Positions 50,693-58,685 of a stretch of DNA of 64,000 nt are shown piece after piece (position 1 is the first letter of the stretch; each line of letters starts with the position of its first letter). The notes beneath the pieces are model-generated. The model ran no database searches and was not told the origin of the DNA. It worked only from the letters and a program-made list of their open reading frames with translations. The DNA is from Pseudoduganella rivuli. GTDB lineage: Bacteria; Pseudomonadota; Gammaproteobacteria; Burkholderiales; Burkholderiaceae_D. The stretch is taken from assembly GCF_009674485.1 (NCBI RefSeq), contig NZ_WKJJ01000006.1, positions 62,001-126,000 of the forward strand. Direction: 5' to 3'. The translations under genes were made by a program, and so were the position numbers.

Positions 50693-51265
50693 TCAATGCT
50701 TGTGGTGGTTGCTGTTGCCGCCGGCATCCATCACGGATCCGGCCGCATCGATATTGCCTTGCACGTTGACGTTGCCGGAGACGGCCAGCTTGCCGCCGAT
50801 GGCGACATTGCCGGTGAACGCGACATCGTCCGCTTCCACCTTCAGCGATGCGCATTTCAGTGTGACGGCGCCGGCCGCTTCGATGTGCGCCGTCCGCATG
50901 CCGGCGGCGCGCAATGCGCCCGTGTCCCAGTCATAGTCGAGCACACAGCCATCGGGCATGCGCCATGCCACGGCTTTGGCGCGCTCGTCGCCGGCCCGGC
51001 CATGCTGTGTCGTATAAAAGCCCGGCAGCACGAAGCCGCAGCCGGGATCGCCGGAAGGCGATACCAGCAGCGCCTGCTCGCCGACCGATGGCGGACGCCA
51101 GTGACGCACTTCCCCTGCACCCAGACTGAGCCAGGGCAGCATGGCCGACACCCAGGGTCCCACCCGTACCCGGCAGCGCGCCGCGCCATGGTCGACCTGT
51201 TCGATGACACCGGGCTGCAGTAGCAGCGCCAGGCGGCGGTCCAGTTCCGATATCGCGTAATCCAT
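50693..51265 (-). CDS. Baseplate spike protein V (gpV)
   Basis: 190 residues. OB-fold N-terminal region (GVIEQVDHGAARCRVRVGPWVSAMLPWL, PSVGEQALLVSPSGDPGCGFVLPGFY) and a C-terminal triple beta-helix (LKCASLKVEADDVAFTGNVAIGGKLAVSG). The chain ends SNHHKH: a His-X-His pair at the tip, as in spikes that bind one Fe ion at the apex. Punctures the target outer membrane. Confidence 0.93.
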   Translation of the reverse strand: MDYAISELDRRLALLLQPGVIEQVDHGAARCRVRVGPWVSAMLPWLSLGAGEVRHWRPPSVGEQALLVSPSGDPGCGFVLPGFYTTQHGRAGDERAKAVAWRMPDGCVLDYDWDTGALRAAGMRTAHIEAAGAVTLKCASLKVEADDVAFTGNVAIGGKLAVSGNVNVQGNIDAAGSVMDAGGNSNHHKH

Positions 51266-51266
51266 A

Positions 51267-51785
51267 TCAGCCCCCCGCCTGCCAGTAGTCGCTTTCGTGA
51301 CCGGGCCCCGTTTCCGGCTCCAGGCCCAGCATCAGCGCCACGCCGGTACTGTCGGGATACGGCCACGCGGGTTCGCCCAGTTCGATGTCGTGCGTCCATT
51401 CCAGCAGCCAGGCCAGGCGGCCTGACGGCTGCACCGCATCGGCCGCCGCGCCGCCCAGTTGCGCGGCGCCGATCCGCAAGCCCCAGTTTTCGTTGCGCAG
51501 CGCCAGTGCAATACGGGCTGCCAGGCCCCGCGCCTGCAGCGCCGCGCCGGGCGCCGTCGCATCCACCACGATGCGGGCCTGGAAATGCGCGCGCAGCCCC
51601 AGTTCGCCGCTGCCGGGATCGCGGCCCGGCGCCAGCCGCACCAGGTCGATCAGGATGGCCGGCAACGCCAGCGCGCCCTCATCGGCCGGATAGCAAAAGA
51701 CCGACGGCACGTCGGCCAGCCGGGCAGCCAGGCCGGTCCGTATGGCTTCGTGCAATTGGTCGAGGTTGTGTAATTGGTCAGCCAT
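51267..51785 (-). CDS. First tail-operon gene, Gp37-like/tail-completion protein
   Basis: 172 residues. DQLHNLDQLHEAIRTGLAARLADVPSVFCYP, then LPAILIDLVRLAPGRDPGSGELGLRAHFQARIVVDA. The fold pattern (N-terminal helices, then beta strands) fits phage Gp37/DUF1834 or tail-terminator-like proteins. Assignment is tentative. GGGAG lies upstream; only 17 bp separate the start codon from terminator 51803-51836. Confidence 0.65.
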   Translation of the reverse strand: MADQLHNLDQLHEAIRTGLAARLADVPSVFCYPADEGALALPAILIDLVRLAPGRDPGSGELGLRAHFQARIVVDATAPGAALQARGLAARIALALRNENWGLRIGAAQLGGAAADAVQPSGRLAWLLEWTHDIELGEPAWPYPDSTGVALMLGLEPETGPGHESDYWQAGG

Positions 51786-51802
51786 GCCGGCGAACTCCCA
51801 AT

Positions 51803-51836
51803 AAAAAACCCCGCGTGGCGCCAAGGCCGGGCGGGG
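51803..51836 (-). terminator. Terminator 2 in the tail operon leader
   Basis: CCCCGC / GCGGGG arms (51809-51814, 51831-51836) with an inner GGCGCC hairpin and six T on the minus strand. It ends 17 bp before the first tail start codon, too close for a promoter to lie after it. Confidence 0.8.
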
Positions 51837-51864
51837 TGTGGTCAAAGAAGGCGGGGCAGAAAGC

Positions 51865-51886
51865 AAAAAAGCCCGCTTGAGCGGGC
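51865..51886 (-). terminator. Terminator 1 in the tail operon leader
   Basis: GCCCGC / GCGGGC perfect 6-bp arms with TTGA loop, six T on the minus strand. It lies about 24 nt beyond the predicted start of the late transcript. Confidence 0.88.
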
Positions 51887-51916
51887 CTTGGTTGCAATTA
51901 CTGCGATGATGACTGA

Positions 51917-51946
51917 ATCATATCCGCGCTGTAACAGGCTCGTCAA
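51917..51946 (-). promoter_or_regulatory. Late promoter of the tailocin (PR'-like)
   Basis: Minus strand TTGACG (51946-51941), 18-bp spacer, TATGAT (51922-51917): a near-consensus sigma-70 promoter in the gap after the regulator gene and facing the tail genes. The predicted start near 51910 feeds straight into terminators 1 and 2. Confidence 0.75.
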
Positions 51947-52004
51947 GAACTTTTTTCATTTTTTTCTGATATTTCTGATTTTTCTGTTTTTTCTCTCAAT
52001 TCAT

Positions 52005-52664
52005 TCAAGCAAAATCACCCACGACACCCTGCTCGCGCAGGTACGGCTCCAGCCGGTCCAGCGCCAGGTCTTCCAGTTCGCGCAGGCGGCTGCGCATCTT
52101 TTCATAGGCGCGCTTGTACGTCATATGGCTGGCGCCGAAATTGGCGGCAAGGTCGCGGAAGCTGATTTCCATCTTGTGGTGGTTCGCGTACAGCTTGCCG
52201 ATCATGCAGTCGATCGCGAAGGGATTGACGGTCGGAAACGACGGCGCCAGCCAGTCCGACAAGCCCCTGATGGCCTCGATGCGTTCGGCGGAAAACGCAA
52301 AGCGGCGGTTACCCTCGTCATCTTCCATTTCCATGTGGCCGAAGCGCGCCTGCAACGCCCACATTTCCATGCGCGGCAGCCTGGTCTTGACCGCATGGAC
52401 GATCAACGCGCACTGCGCCCGCACTTCCAGCGGACTGAGTCCCGCAAAATTCACGCGGCGCGACGGCGAGCCGCGCAACTGCTCAAGCCACGCGCGCTGT
52501 TCGCTGCCCGGGTTTGGTGCGCTTTCCAGCATCCGTATCAGCATCTTGCGCAGCGGCGCATCCTGCGGTGCGTCCTGCCCGGTAATCATGTATGCAACAT
52601 GCACGGCCTGCCCTGCGCTGTTGAAAATCGCATCCTGGTTCGCTGTGTCATAAGCCATGGTCAT
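52005..52664 (-). CDS. Tailocin regulator, candidate Q-like antiterminator
   Basis: 219 residues. The C-terminal half is HTH/sigma-region-4-like: FAIDCMIGKLYANHHKMEISFRDLAANFGASHMTYKRAYEKMRSRL. A conserved-looking helical middle lies at about residues 70-110. The ATG at 52664 has AAGGAGG 9 bp upstream; a second ATG lies 6 bp on. It occupies lambda Q's place: divergent from the repressor, directly before a strong promoter and terminators. A Q-like antiterminator is the best fit; an activator of the Ogr/PrtN kind is the alternative. Confidence 0.6.
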   Translation of the reverse strand: MTMAYDTANQDAIFNSAGQAVHVAYMITGQDAPQDAPLRKMLIRMLESAPNPGSEQRAWLEQLRGSPSRRVNFAGLSPLEVRAQCALIVHAVKTRLPRMEMWALQARFGHMEMEDDEGNRRFAFSAERIEAIRGLSDWLAPSFPTVNPFAIDCMIGKLYANHHKMEISFRDLAANFGASHMTYKRAYEKMRSRLRELEDLALDRLEPYLREQGVVGDFA

Positions 52665-52701
52665 CCTGTTGCCCTCCTTGTAATTAATTGCCATAAAGAA
52701 C

Positions 52702-52730
52702 AATATATACGAGAATGAATAGACTAACAA
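52702..52730 (-). promoter_or_regulatory. Promoter of the tailocin regulator gene
   Basis: Minus strand TTGTTA (52730-52725), 17-bp spacer, TATATT (52707-52702). One operator repeat lies inside the spacer, a second just upstream, so repressor binding would block it. Confidence 0.65.
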
Positions 52731-52766
52731 TACCCGAATGAATAGAAATTTGCATCAACCTATTCA
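52713..52766. promoter_or_regulatory. Repressor operators
   Basis: GAATGAATAG twice in direct order (52713-52722, 52736-52745; 23 bp apart) and the inverted half CTATTCA at 52760-52766. TGAATAG-N14-CTATTCA forms a spaced palindrome. They overlap both divergent promoters. Confidence 0.6.
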
Positions 52767-52778
52767 ACTGTGTATAGT
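52750..52778 (+). promoter_or_regulatory. Promoter of the S24 repressor gene
   Basis: TTGCAT (52750-52755), 17-bp spacer, TATAGT (52773-52778). The transcript would begin at or next to the ATG at 52785, so the mRNA is leaderless, as for lambda cI from PRM. No ribosome site is visible, which agrees. Confidence 0.65.
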
Positions 52779-52784
52779 GCATGC

Positions 52785-53495
52785 ATGGACATCTCTAGCC
52801 GGCTGACTGAAGCCATGAAAGCAGCGGGGTTCGAATCGCAGAGCGCGCTGGCGCGCGCTTCCGGCGTGCCGCAACCGACGATCAACCGCATCCTCAATGC
52901 CGTAGGCAAAAAAGGCCCGGAAGCGCATACGCTTGCGGCGCTGGCGTCCGCCTGCAATGTCACGTTCGAGTGGCTGCACGAAGGCACCGGCCAGCGCGAG
53001 CGCAATGCGCCGGCAGCCGCACAGCCGCAGGCGCCGCGCTATACGCACGTGGTGATCGCACCGGACGATGACGACCGCTTTTACCGCATCGATAAAGTCA
53101 AGCTGCGGCTGTCAGCCGGCATCAGCGGCTTCGCGGTGGAACCGGAAACCCATGACGGTTCCACCATCAGCATCCCGCGCGACTGGGCCGACCGCAACGG
53201 TTACAACCCGGAGCGCCTGATCGGGGTGAAGGTGCGGGGCGAGAGCATGGAGCCGTCGCTGTTTGAGGACGACCTGGTCATTATTAATACCGCCGACACC
53301 AAGCTGGTCGACGGCATCGTCTATGCGTTCAATTACGAGGGCGAGCCCGTGGTCAAGCGGCTGGCGCGCGATGCGGGCCAGTGGTGGCTGACGTCCGACA
53401 ACCCCGACCAGCGCAAATACCACCGCAAAGTGTGCCGGGGCGCCGATTGCATCGTCATCGGCCGCGTGGTCAGAAAAGAAAGTGACCGGATTTAA
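52785..53495 (+). CDS. CI/LexA-like S24 repressor of the tailocin
   Basis: 236 residues. N-terminal HTH (ISSRLTEAMKAAGFESQSALARASGVPQPTINRILN) and C-terminal S24 peptidase domain with catalytic Ser in GESMEPSLFEDD and Lys in EPVVKRL. An Ala-Gly bond in LSAGIS, just before the peptidase domain, is the likely self-cleavage site. RecA-dependent cleavage after DNA damage would lift repression and start tailocin production. Divergent from the regulator gene. Confidence 0.92.
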   Translation: MDISSRLTEAMKAAGFESQSALARASGVPQPTINRILNAVGKKGPEAHTLAALASACNVTFEWLHEGTGQRERNAPAAAQPQAPRYTHVVIAPDDDDRFYRIDKVKLRLSAGISGFAVEPETHDGSTISIPRDWADRNGYNPERLIGVKVRGESMEPSLFEDDLVIINTADTKLVDGIVYAFNYEGEPVVKRLARDAGQWWLTSDNPDQRKYHRKVCRGADCIVIGRVVRKESDRI

Positions 53496-53628
53496 TTATT
53501 GGTATCGAAAATATACTGCCTTACAGAAACTTGATTGGAGCCAATTACTTTCCAGACGCATATACAACACCTTCCTCGTATTCGACGGAAATAAGGCATA
53601 GAATCAATTTGAAAGTAGTACCAATAAT
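53495..53628. repeat. AT-rich element with 10-bp terminal inverted repeats
   Basis: ATTATTGGTA (53495-53504) and TACCAATAAT (53619-53628) bound a 134-bp AT-rich non-coding stretch between the repressor and chemoreceptor genes. Could be a bound regulatory region of the chemoreceptor, a long-range hairpin, or a small mobile-element remnant. The left arm touches the repressor's stop codon. Confidence 0.4.
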
Positions 53629-53642
53629 AAAGACATTTCCGT

Positions 53643-55670
53643 ATGGGGGATCACGTGGCCATTCAATCTGTGCTGGACAGACTATTGCTCTGGCAGAAGT
53701 TTATTATCCTGAGCATTATCGCTTTAATACTGGCAGGCATCCCCGCCACGCTGTACTTGCGCGAGGCTGGCAAGTCCCTCGAGGCGGCACTGGGCGAAGA
53801 AGCGGGCCTGGGCCCGACCGCCACCATCCTGCAAGTGGTGCAGTTGACGCAGCAGCACCGCGGCTTGTCCGCGCTGGTGCTGGGCGGTGTCGACGGGGTC
53901 AAGGACAAACGCGACGCCAAGCAAAAGGAAGCGGACCAGGCTTACGAGAAATTCGATGCGCTGGTAAAGAGCTTTAACAACAAGGCCATCGAAGACGCGT
54001 GGGCCATCCCCAAGCGCGAATGGCAAGACTTGCGCAACCGTGTCAGCAACCGCACCATCACCGTGCCGGAAAGCTATGCGGCGCACACGGCCCTGGTGCC
54101 GAAACTGCTGGTGGTCAATGACCTGACCAGCGACTTGTTCGGCCTCAGCCTGGACCCCGATGTCGATACGTACCAGTTGATCCAGTCCATGTATTACCAG
54201 TTGCCTTACCTGACCGAGGAAACGGGAAAAATGCGCGCCAAGGGCGCCGGCTTGCTGGCCAAGCATGAAGCGTCGCTGGAAGACCGGCAAGTGCTGGCCG
54301 CCATCATCGGCCGCGTCAATGACCGGCTGACGCAAACCAATACCGGCCTGAACAAGGCATTCCTCGCCAACCCCGCGCTGCGCGACAAGCTGGAAGCGCA
54401 ATGGCAGCAAGCGTATGACTTGACCAATAAAGTCATGCAACTGGCCAGCACACACATCGTCCGCGCGGAAACCCTGGAATTCCCCGGCACCGAGTATGTG
54501 GCGCAGACCACGGCCACCATCGATGCCCAGTTTGCCGTTAACGCGGCAGCCAGCCGCCAGCTGGAAATCATGTTGAAAGGCAAGATTGACGACATGCGCC
54601 AGACCCGGTGGATGATGATTGCCGCCATGCTGGGCCTGATCGCACTGGCCGGCCTGCTGGCGCGCATGATTGCGCGCTCCGTCAGCGTGCCGCTGGAACA
54701 AGCCGTGCAGATTTCCGAGCGCATCGCCCAGGGCGACCTGACGTCGCACATCGAGACCGACGGCGGCAGCGAAACCGCGCAATTGATGCGGGCACTGAAA
54801 GCCATGAACGACAGCCTGGTGGGCATCGTCAGCAGCGTGCGCACCAGTATCGATACCATCGGCCACGCGTCGAACGATATCGCCAGCGGCAACGCCGACC
54901 TGTCGTCGCGCACGGAAGCGCAGGCGTCGAACCTGGAGGAAACCGCCGCGTCGATGGAACAGATCACGGCCACGGTCCGCAACAGCGCCGACAATGCGCG
55001 CGAAGCGGACCAGCTGGTTGGCAGCGCCACCGCGGTGGCGGCGCGGGGCGGCCAGGTGGTGGCCCAGGTGGTCGACACCATGGGCGCCATCAATGACAGT
55101 TCGCGCCGCATTGTCGACATCATCAGCGTGATCGATGGCATCGCCTTCCAGACCAATATCCTGGCGTTGAACGCGGCGGTGGAAGCGGCCCGCGCCGGCG
55201 AACAGGGGCGCGGCTTCGCCGTGGTGGCGTCGGAAGTGCGTTCGCTGGCGCAGCGCTCGGCCAGTGCCGCGAAGGAAATCAAGGAATTGATCAGCGACAG
55301 CGTGCACAAGGTCGAAACGGGCAACGCGCTGGCCAGTGAAGCGGGCAAAGCCATGCACGACGTGGTCTCCAGCGTGGAGCGCATCACGGGCATCATGGCC
55401 GGCATCACGCTGGCGGCGCAGGAACAAAGTTCCGGTATCCAGCAAGTGAACCAGGCCATCACGCAGATCGATGAAATGACGCAGCAAAATGCGGCGCTGG
55501 TGGAACAGGCGGCTGCCGCGTCGGAAAGTCTGAAGCAGCAGGCGGCGTCATTGCATGAAGCCGTGGCGGTCTTTACGTTGCAGGAACGCGACGCTGGTAT
55601 TCCTTATAGAAATACTCCATCATTAACAGCCCGCAAACTTTCGCTGGTTCCCATGAATCGAATTGCATAA
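53643..55670 (+). CDS. Methyl-accepting chemotaxis protein, NIT-like sensor
   Basis: 675 residues. Membrane helix 1 (about 18-40), a large helical periplasmic sensor (41-320) with [17 protein letters not shown] typical of nitrate/nitrite-sensing (NIT-like) domains, helix 2 (about 324-345), a HAMP domain, then the signalling hairpin [42 protein letters not shown] in pieces. No C-terminal CheR pentapeptide. GTG at 53655, with GGGGGA 6 bp upstream, is a plausible alternative start. Confidence 0.92.
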   Translation: MGDHVAIQSVLDRLLLWQKFIILSIIALILAGIPATLYLREAGKSLEAALGEEAGLGPTATILQVVQLTQQHRGLSALVLGGVDGVKDKRDAKQKEADQAYEKFDALVKSFNNKAIEDAWAIPKREWQDLRNRVSNRTITVPESYAAHTALVPKLLVVNDLTSDLFGLSLDPDVDTYQLIQSMYYQLPYLTEETGKMRAKGAGLLAKHEASLEDRQVLAAIIGRVNDRLTQTNTGLNKAFLANPALRDKLEAQWQQAYDLTNKVMQLASTHIVRAETLEFPGTEYVAQTTATIDAQFAVNAAASRQLEIMLKGKIDDMRQTRWMMIAAMLGLIALAGLLARMIARSVSVPLEQAVQISERIAQGDLTSHIETDGGSETAQLMRALKAMNDSLVGIVSSVRTSIDTIGHASNDIASGNADLSSRTEAQASNLEETAASMEQITATVRNSADNAREADQLVGSATAVAARGGQVVAQVVDTMGAINDSSRRIVDIISVIDGIAFQTNILALNAAVEAARAGEQGRGFAVVASEVRSLAQRSASAAKEIKELISDSVHKVETGNALASEAGKAMHDVVSSVERITGIMAGITLAAQEQSSGIQQVNQAITQIDEMTQQNAALVEQAAAASESLKQQAASLHEAVAVFTLQERDAGIPYRNTPSLTARKLSLVPMNRIA

Positions 55671-55677
55671 TCCGCCG

Positions 55678-55735
55678 GGGATTTTGTTTTATTTAAAACA
55701 AAATCCCTTAATTGTTTGATTTAAGACAAATCAAA
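55678..55735 (+). terminator. Two hairpins after the chemoreceptor gene
   Basis: First: perfect 14-bp arms (55678-55691, 55694-55707), AT-rich with GGG/CCC base. Second: TTTGATTT / AAATCAAA (55715-55722, 55728-55735). Tandem hairpins 8 bp past the stop codon probably end the transcript; neither has a long pure T run. Confidence 0.55.
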
Positions 55736-55852
55736 TCGGTTTATAAACATTTCATCTTAATTGCCAACCTAATTCGAATTTGTCCCTCTTGTTTTGCAAG
55801 TGCATAGTGGCCCCCGCAGTCACTATTCACCAACTACGACAAGAGGGAATTC

Positions 55853-58351
55853 ATGCGCCACCTGCCCCGCCTGACTTTGCTGGCCCTGGCCAGCGCCGCC
55901 ACCGCCGCCGCTTTTGCCTCCGAAGCGGACCACCGGGAATTCGAAGCCACGCTGCACGCGCCCTACCGCACGCAAGCCGCCACCAACGCGGCTGACCGCG
56001 ACGCGCGCAGCTTCACGCTGGCCTTCAGCTATCCGCACGTGCAACAGGCGCAAGCCGTGCACTGGCAACTGGAACTGGTCGCGCCGAACGGCGACGTACT
56101 GCAACGCTGGAACGGCGTCGAAGCGCTGCACAAGGACAGCGTGCAAGTAAAGGTCGACTGGGATGGCCGCAGCGGCCGCGCCAGCCTGGCGGACGGCATT
56201 TACCAGGTGCGCCTGCGCGCGGTCTCGCTCGACGCCGCCGACAGCCCGGCGGGCGCGGCCGACGTGGCGGTGCCGCAGGCGCTGGCGCGCACCGACGTGG
56301 AAGTCCATGACCAGGAATGGGAAATGGCGATCGGCCAGGCGCTGGCGCCCGCGATGCCGGCCTTCAAAGCCATGCCGGCCGGCAGCAACAGCAGCGCGGC
56401 CGCCGCCAAAGCCGCGAAAGAAGCCGGCGATGGCGCGCACCAGCGCATGCGCCAGGGCGCCGTGGCAGCCACCGCATCGCTGCCGTACACGGTTTATTAC
56501 GGCAACATGCACAGCCAGACCAACCACAGCGACGGTGGCGGCGCGCTGGGTTCCTGCACCGGTGCGCAGGCGCCGCAAAGCGCGGCCTTCGGCCCCACCG
56601 ACGCGTATGCCTATGCAAAGGGTCGTGGCCTGGACTTCCTGATGACGTCCGAACACAACCACATGTACGACGGTTCCGACAGCACCAACACGTCGGCCAA
56701 CCCCGCCACCGCCAAGGCGCTGTACCAGTCCGGCCTGTCGGCGGCCGCCAGCTACAACGCATCGAACCCGACCTTCCTCGGCATCTATGGCATGGAATGG
56801 GGTGTCATCAACAATGGCGGCCACCTGAACATCCTCAACGCGGATGAGCTGGTGGGCTGGGAAGTCAACAGCAGCGGCCAGTTGCTGGCCGATACGCTGG
56901 TGGCGAAAAACGATTACGCGTCGCTGTACACGCTGATGCGCCAGCGCGGCTGGCTGGGCCAGTTCAACCACCCGGAAACCAGCGGCCAGTTCATCACCAA
57001 TGGCACGGCGCTGGGTTACACGGCGGACGGCGACCAGGCGATGGCGCTGTGCGAAGTGCTGAACACGTCGGCGTTTTCCACCAACACGACGGAAACCGAA
57101 ACAGGCCGCAGCAATTACGAAAGCGCGTGCAAGAAAGCGCTGGAAGCGGGCTTCCACGTGGCGTTTTCCACCAACCAGGATAACCACTGCGCCAACTGGG
57201 GCGCGTCGTACACCAATCGTACCGGCGTGCTGATCCCGACCGGCACGGCGCTGACGCAAACGAGCTTCATGGACGCGGTGCGCGCCCGCCGCGTGTTCGC
57301 CACCATGGATAAAACGTCGCAACTGGTGCTGACCGCCAATGGCAGCATCATGGGCGAGCGCATCACCAACAATGGCGCGCTGACCCTGACCGCGAACTTC
57401 GCCAGCACCAGCGGCAAGACCGCGTCGACCGTGCAGATTTTCGAAGGCGTGCCGGGCCGCAACGGCACCGTGACGCAACTGGCGTCGGTCGCCAGCACCA
57501 CCATCACGCCATCGAACGGCGAGCATTTCTACTATGCGAAAGTCACGCAGAATGACGGCAATATCCTGTGGTCGGCGCCGATCTGGGTAACCCAGGGCGC
57601 CGCGTCGTCCGACACGGTGGCGCCGACGGTCAGCGCATCGTCGTCCGGCACCAGCGGCACGATCACGCTGTCGGCCAGCGCCAGCGACAACGTGGGCGTG
57701 ACCAACGTGGAATTCTATGTCGACGGCGCGCTGAAAGGCAGCGACAACACGGCGCCCTACTCGCTGGCGCTGAACTCCACCACCCTGGCCAACGGCAGCC
57801 ACACGCTGACCGCCAAGGCTTACGATGCGGCCGGCAACAGCACGACGTCCACCGGCGTGCCATTCACCGTCAACAACACGACGGCGCAGCAATTGATCGT
57901 CAACGGCGGCTTTGAATCGGGCGCTTCGTCGTGGACCGCCACCAGCGGCGTGATTTCCAACGACAGCAGCGCGGCCGCCCGCACCGGCAGCTATAAGGCG
58001 TGGCTGAACGGCTATGGCTCCACGCACACGGATACGCTGTACCAGCAAGTGGCGATTCCATCGGCCGCCGCCAGCGCCAACCTGTCGTTCTGGCTGAAGG
58101 TCGCGTCCGACGAAACCACCACCACGCAAGCGTACGACACGCTGAAAGTCCAGGTGCGCAACACCAGCGGCACGGTGCTGGCCACCCTGGCCACGTACTC
58201 GAACCTGAACAAGGGCACCAGCTACGTGCAGCGCACCTTCAGCCTCGACGCATACAAGGGCCAGACCGTGCGCATCTACTTCGAAGGCATCGAAGGCTCG
58301 GCGGTGCAGACGTCGTTCCTGATTGATGACGTGACGGTGAACGTGCAGTAA
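55853..58351 (+). CDS. Secreted PHP-type metallohydrolase with Ig-like and C-terminal beta domains
   Basis: 832 residues. Signal peptide cleaved after AFA (about residue 22). The catalytic region (about 215-500) is CehA/McbA-like with PHP motifs YYGNMHSQTNHSDGGG, FLMTSEHNHMYDG, GMEWG, QFNHPE and TNQDNHC. It is followed by a bacterial Ig-like domain (about 580-680; VAPTVSASSSGTSGTITLSASASDNVGVTNVEFYVDG in parts) and a C-terminal jelly-roll (about 680-832, ELI-NGGFESG-type start). Extracellular phosphoesterase or amidohydrolase; substrate unknown. Proposed domain limits are approximate. Confidence 0.85.
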   Translation: MRHLPRLTLLALASAATAAAFASEADHREFEATLHAPYRTQAATNAADRDARSFTLAFSYPHVQQAQAVHWQLELVAPNGDVLQRWNGVEALHKDSVQVKVDWDGRSGRASLADGIYQVRLRAVSLDAADSPAGAADVAVPQALARTDVEVHDQEWEMAIGQALAPAMPAFKAMPAGSNSSAAAAKAAKEAGDGAHQRMRQGAVAATASLPYTVYYGNMHSQTNHSDGGGALGSCTGAQAPQSAAFGPTDAYAYAKGRGLDFLMTSEHNHMYDGSDSTNTSANPATAKALYQSGLSAAASYNASNPTFLGIYGMEWGVINNGGHLNILNADELVGWEVNSSGQLLADTLVAKNDYASLYTLMRQRGWLGQFNHPETSGQFITNGTALGYTADGDQAMALCEVLNTSAFSTNTTETETGRSNYESACKKALEAGFHVAFSTNQDNHCANWGASYTNRTGVLIPTGTALTQTSFMDAVRARRVFATMDKTSQLVLTANGSIMGERITNNGALTLTANFASTSGKTASTVQIFEGVPGRNGTVTQLASVASTTITPSNGEHFYYAKVTQNDGNILWSAPIWVTQGAASSDTVAPTVSASSSGTSGTITLSASASDNVGVTNVEFYVDGALKGSDNTAPYSLALNSTTLANGSHTLTAKAYDAAGNSTTSTGVPFTVNNTTAQQLIVNGGFESGASSWTATSGVISNDSSAAARTGSYKAWLNGYGSTHTDTLYQQVAIPSAAASANLSFWLKVASDETTTTQAYDTLKVQVRNTSGTVLATLATYSNLNKGTSYVQRTFSLDAYKGQTVRIYFEGIEGSAVQTSFLIDDVTVNVQ

Positions 58352-58391
58352 TGCGGTAGTGCGGCAAGGCGGGAGCCACTCGCGGCTCCCG

Positions 58392-58685
58392 CTATTCGCG
58401 CTGCAAGCCTTCCTTGCGCACGAAGGCGACTTCCAGCCCAAACACGGCGCCGATCTGGTTCAGCGTATTGACGGTCGGGTTGGCAATGCCACGCTCGATT
58501 TCCTTGATCACCTTGATGCTGACACCCCGGTGCTCGGCAAATTCCGCCTGCGTCAATCCGGACAATGCGCGCATTCGCTTGACGGCATCCCGCAGCGTCA
58601 CCTGCCCCCGGCTGATCTCGTCATACAGCGCCACGCGCTCGGCGCGCTGCACCGCACGGTCCGGCGGCTTGCGGCGTTTATCCAT
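58392..58685 (-). CDS. hipB: HipB-like antitoxin, XRE-type HTH
   Basis: 97 residues. A charged N-terminal arm (1-45), then HTH (RMRALSGLTQAEFAEHRGVSIKVIKEIERGIANPTVNTLNQIGAVFGLEVAFV in pieces). Binds operator DNA and HipA in relatives. It lies downstream of hipA and overlaps it by 8 bp, the reverse of the E. coli order. Confidence 0.85.
   Translation of the reverse strand: MDKRRKPPDRAVQRAERVALYDEISRGQVTLRDAVKRMRALSGLTQAEFAEHRGVSIKVIKEIERGIANPTVNTLNQIGAVFGLEVAFVRKEGLQRE

Larger units (their letters stand above)
30926..53495 (-). mobile_element. R-type tailocin (P2-like contractile tail) locus
   Basis: Contiguous block of contractile-tail genes in P2-like order on the minus strand (V, W, J, I, fibre block, sheath FI, tube FII, tail chaperones, tape measure, U, X, D), then a lysis cassette, and at the right end an S24 repressor with a divergent regulator. 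No capsid, portal, terminase, scaffold, protease, integrase, replication or attachment site is present, and all reading frames look intact. This is the composition of a phage-tail-like bacteriocin, not a decayed prophage. Flanks are chromosomal (a helical hypothetical gene and a chemoreceptor gene). Confidence 0.85.

Noticed and set aside
30926..53495. Intact or defective prophage
   Set aside because: No head, packaging, replication or integration gene and no broken frames; a tailocin explains the set better.
53531..53977. 148-codon frame overlapping the chemoreceptor start
   Set aside because: Out-of-frame reading of the chemoreceptor 5' region with no ribosome site.
55823..58441. 872-codon minus-strand frame opposite the secreted PHP-type protein
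   Set aside because: No family motif, composition typical of antisense frames; the plus-strand protein has signal peptide and metal motifs.
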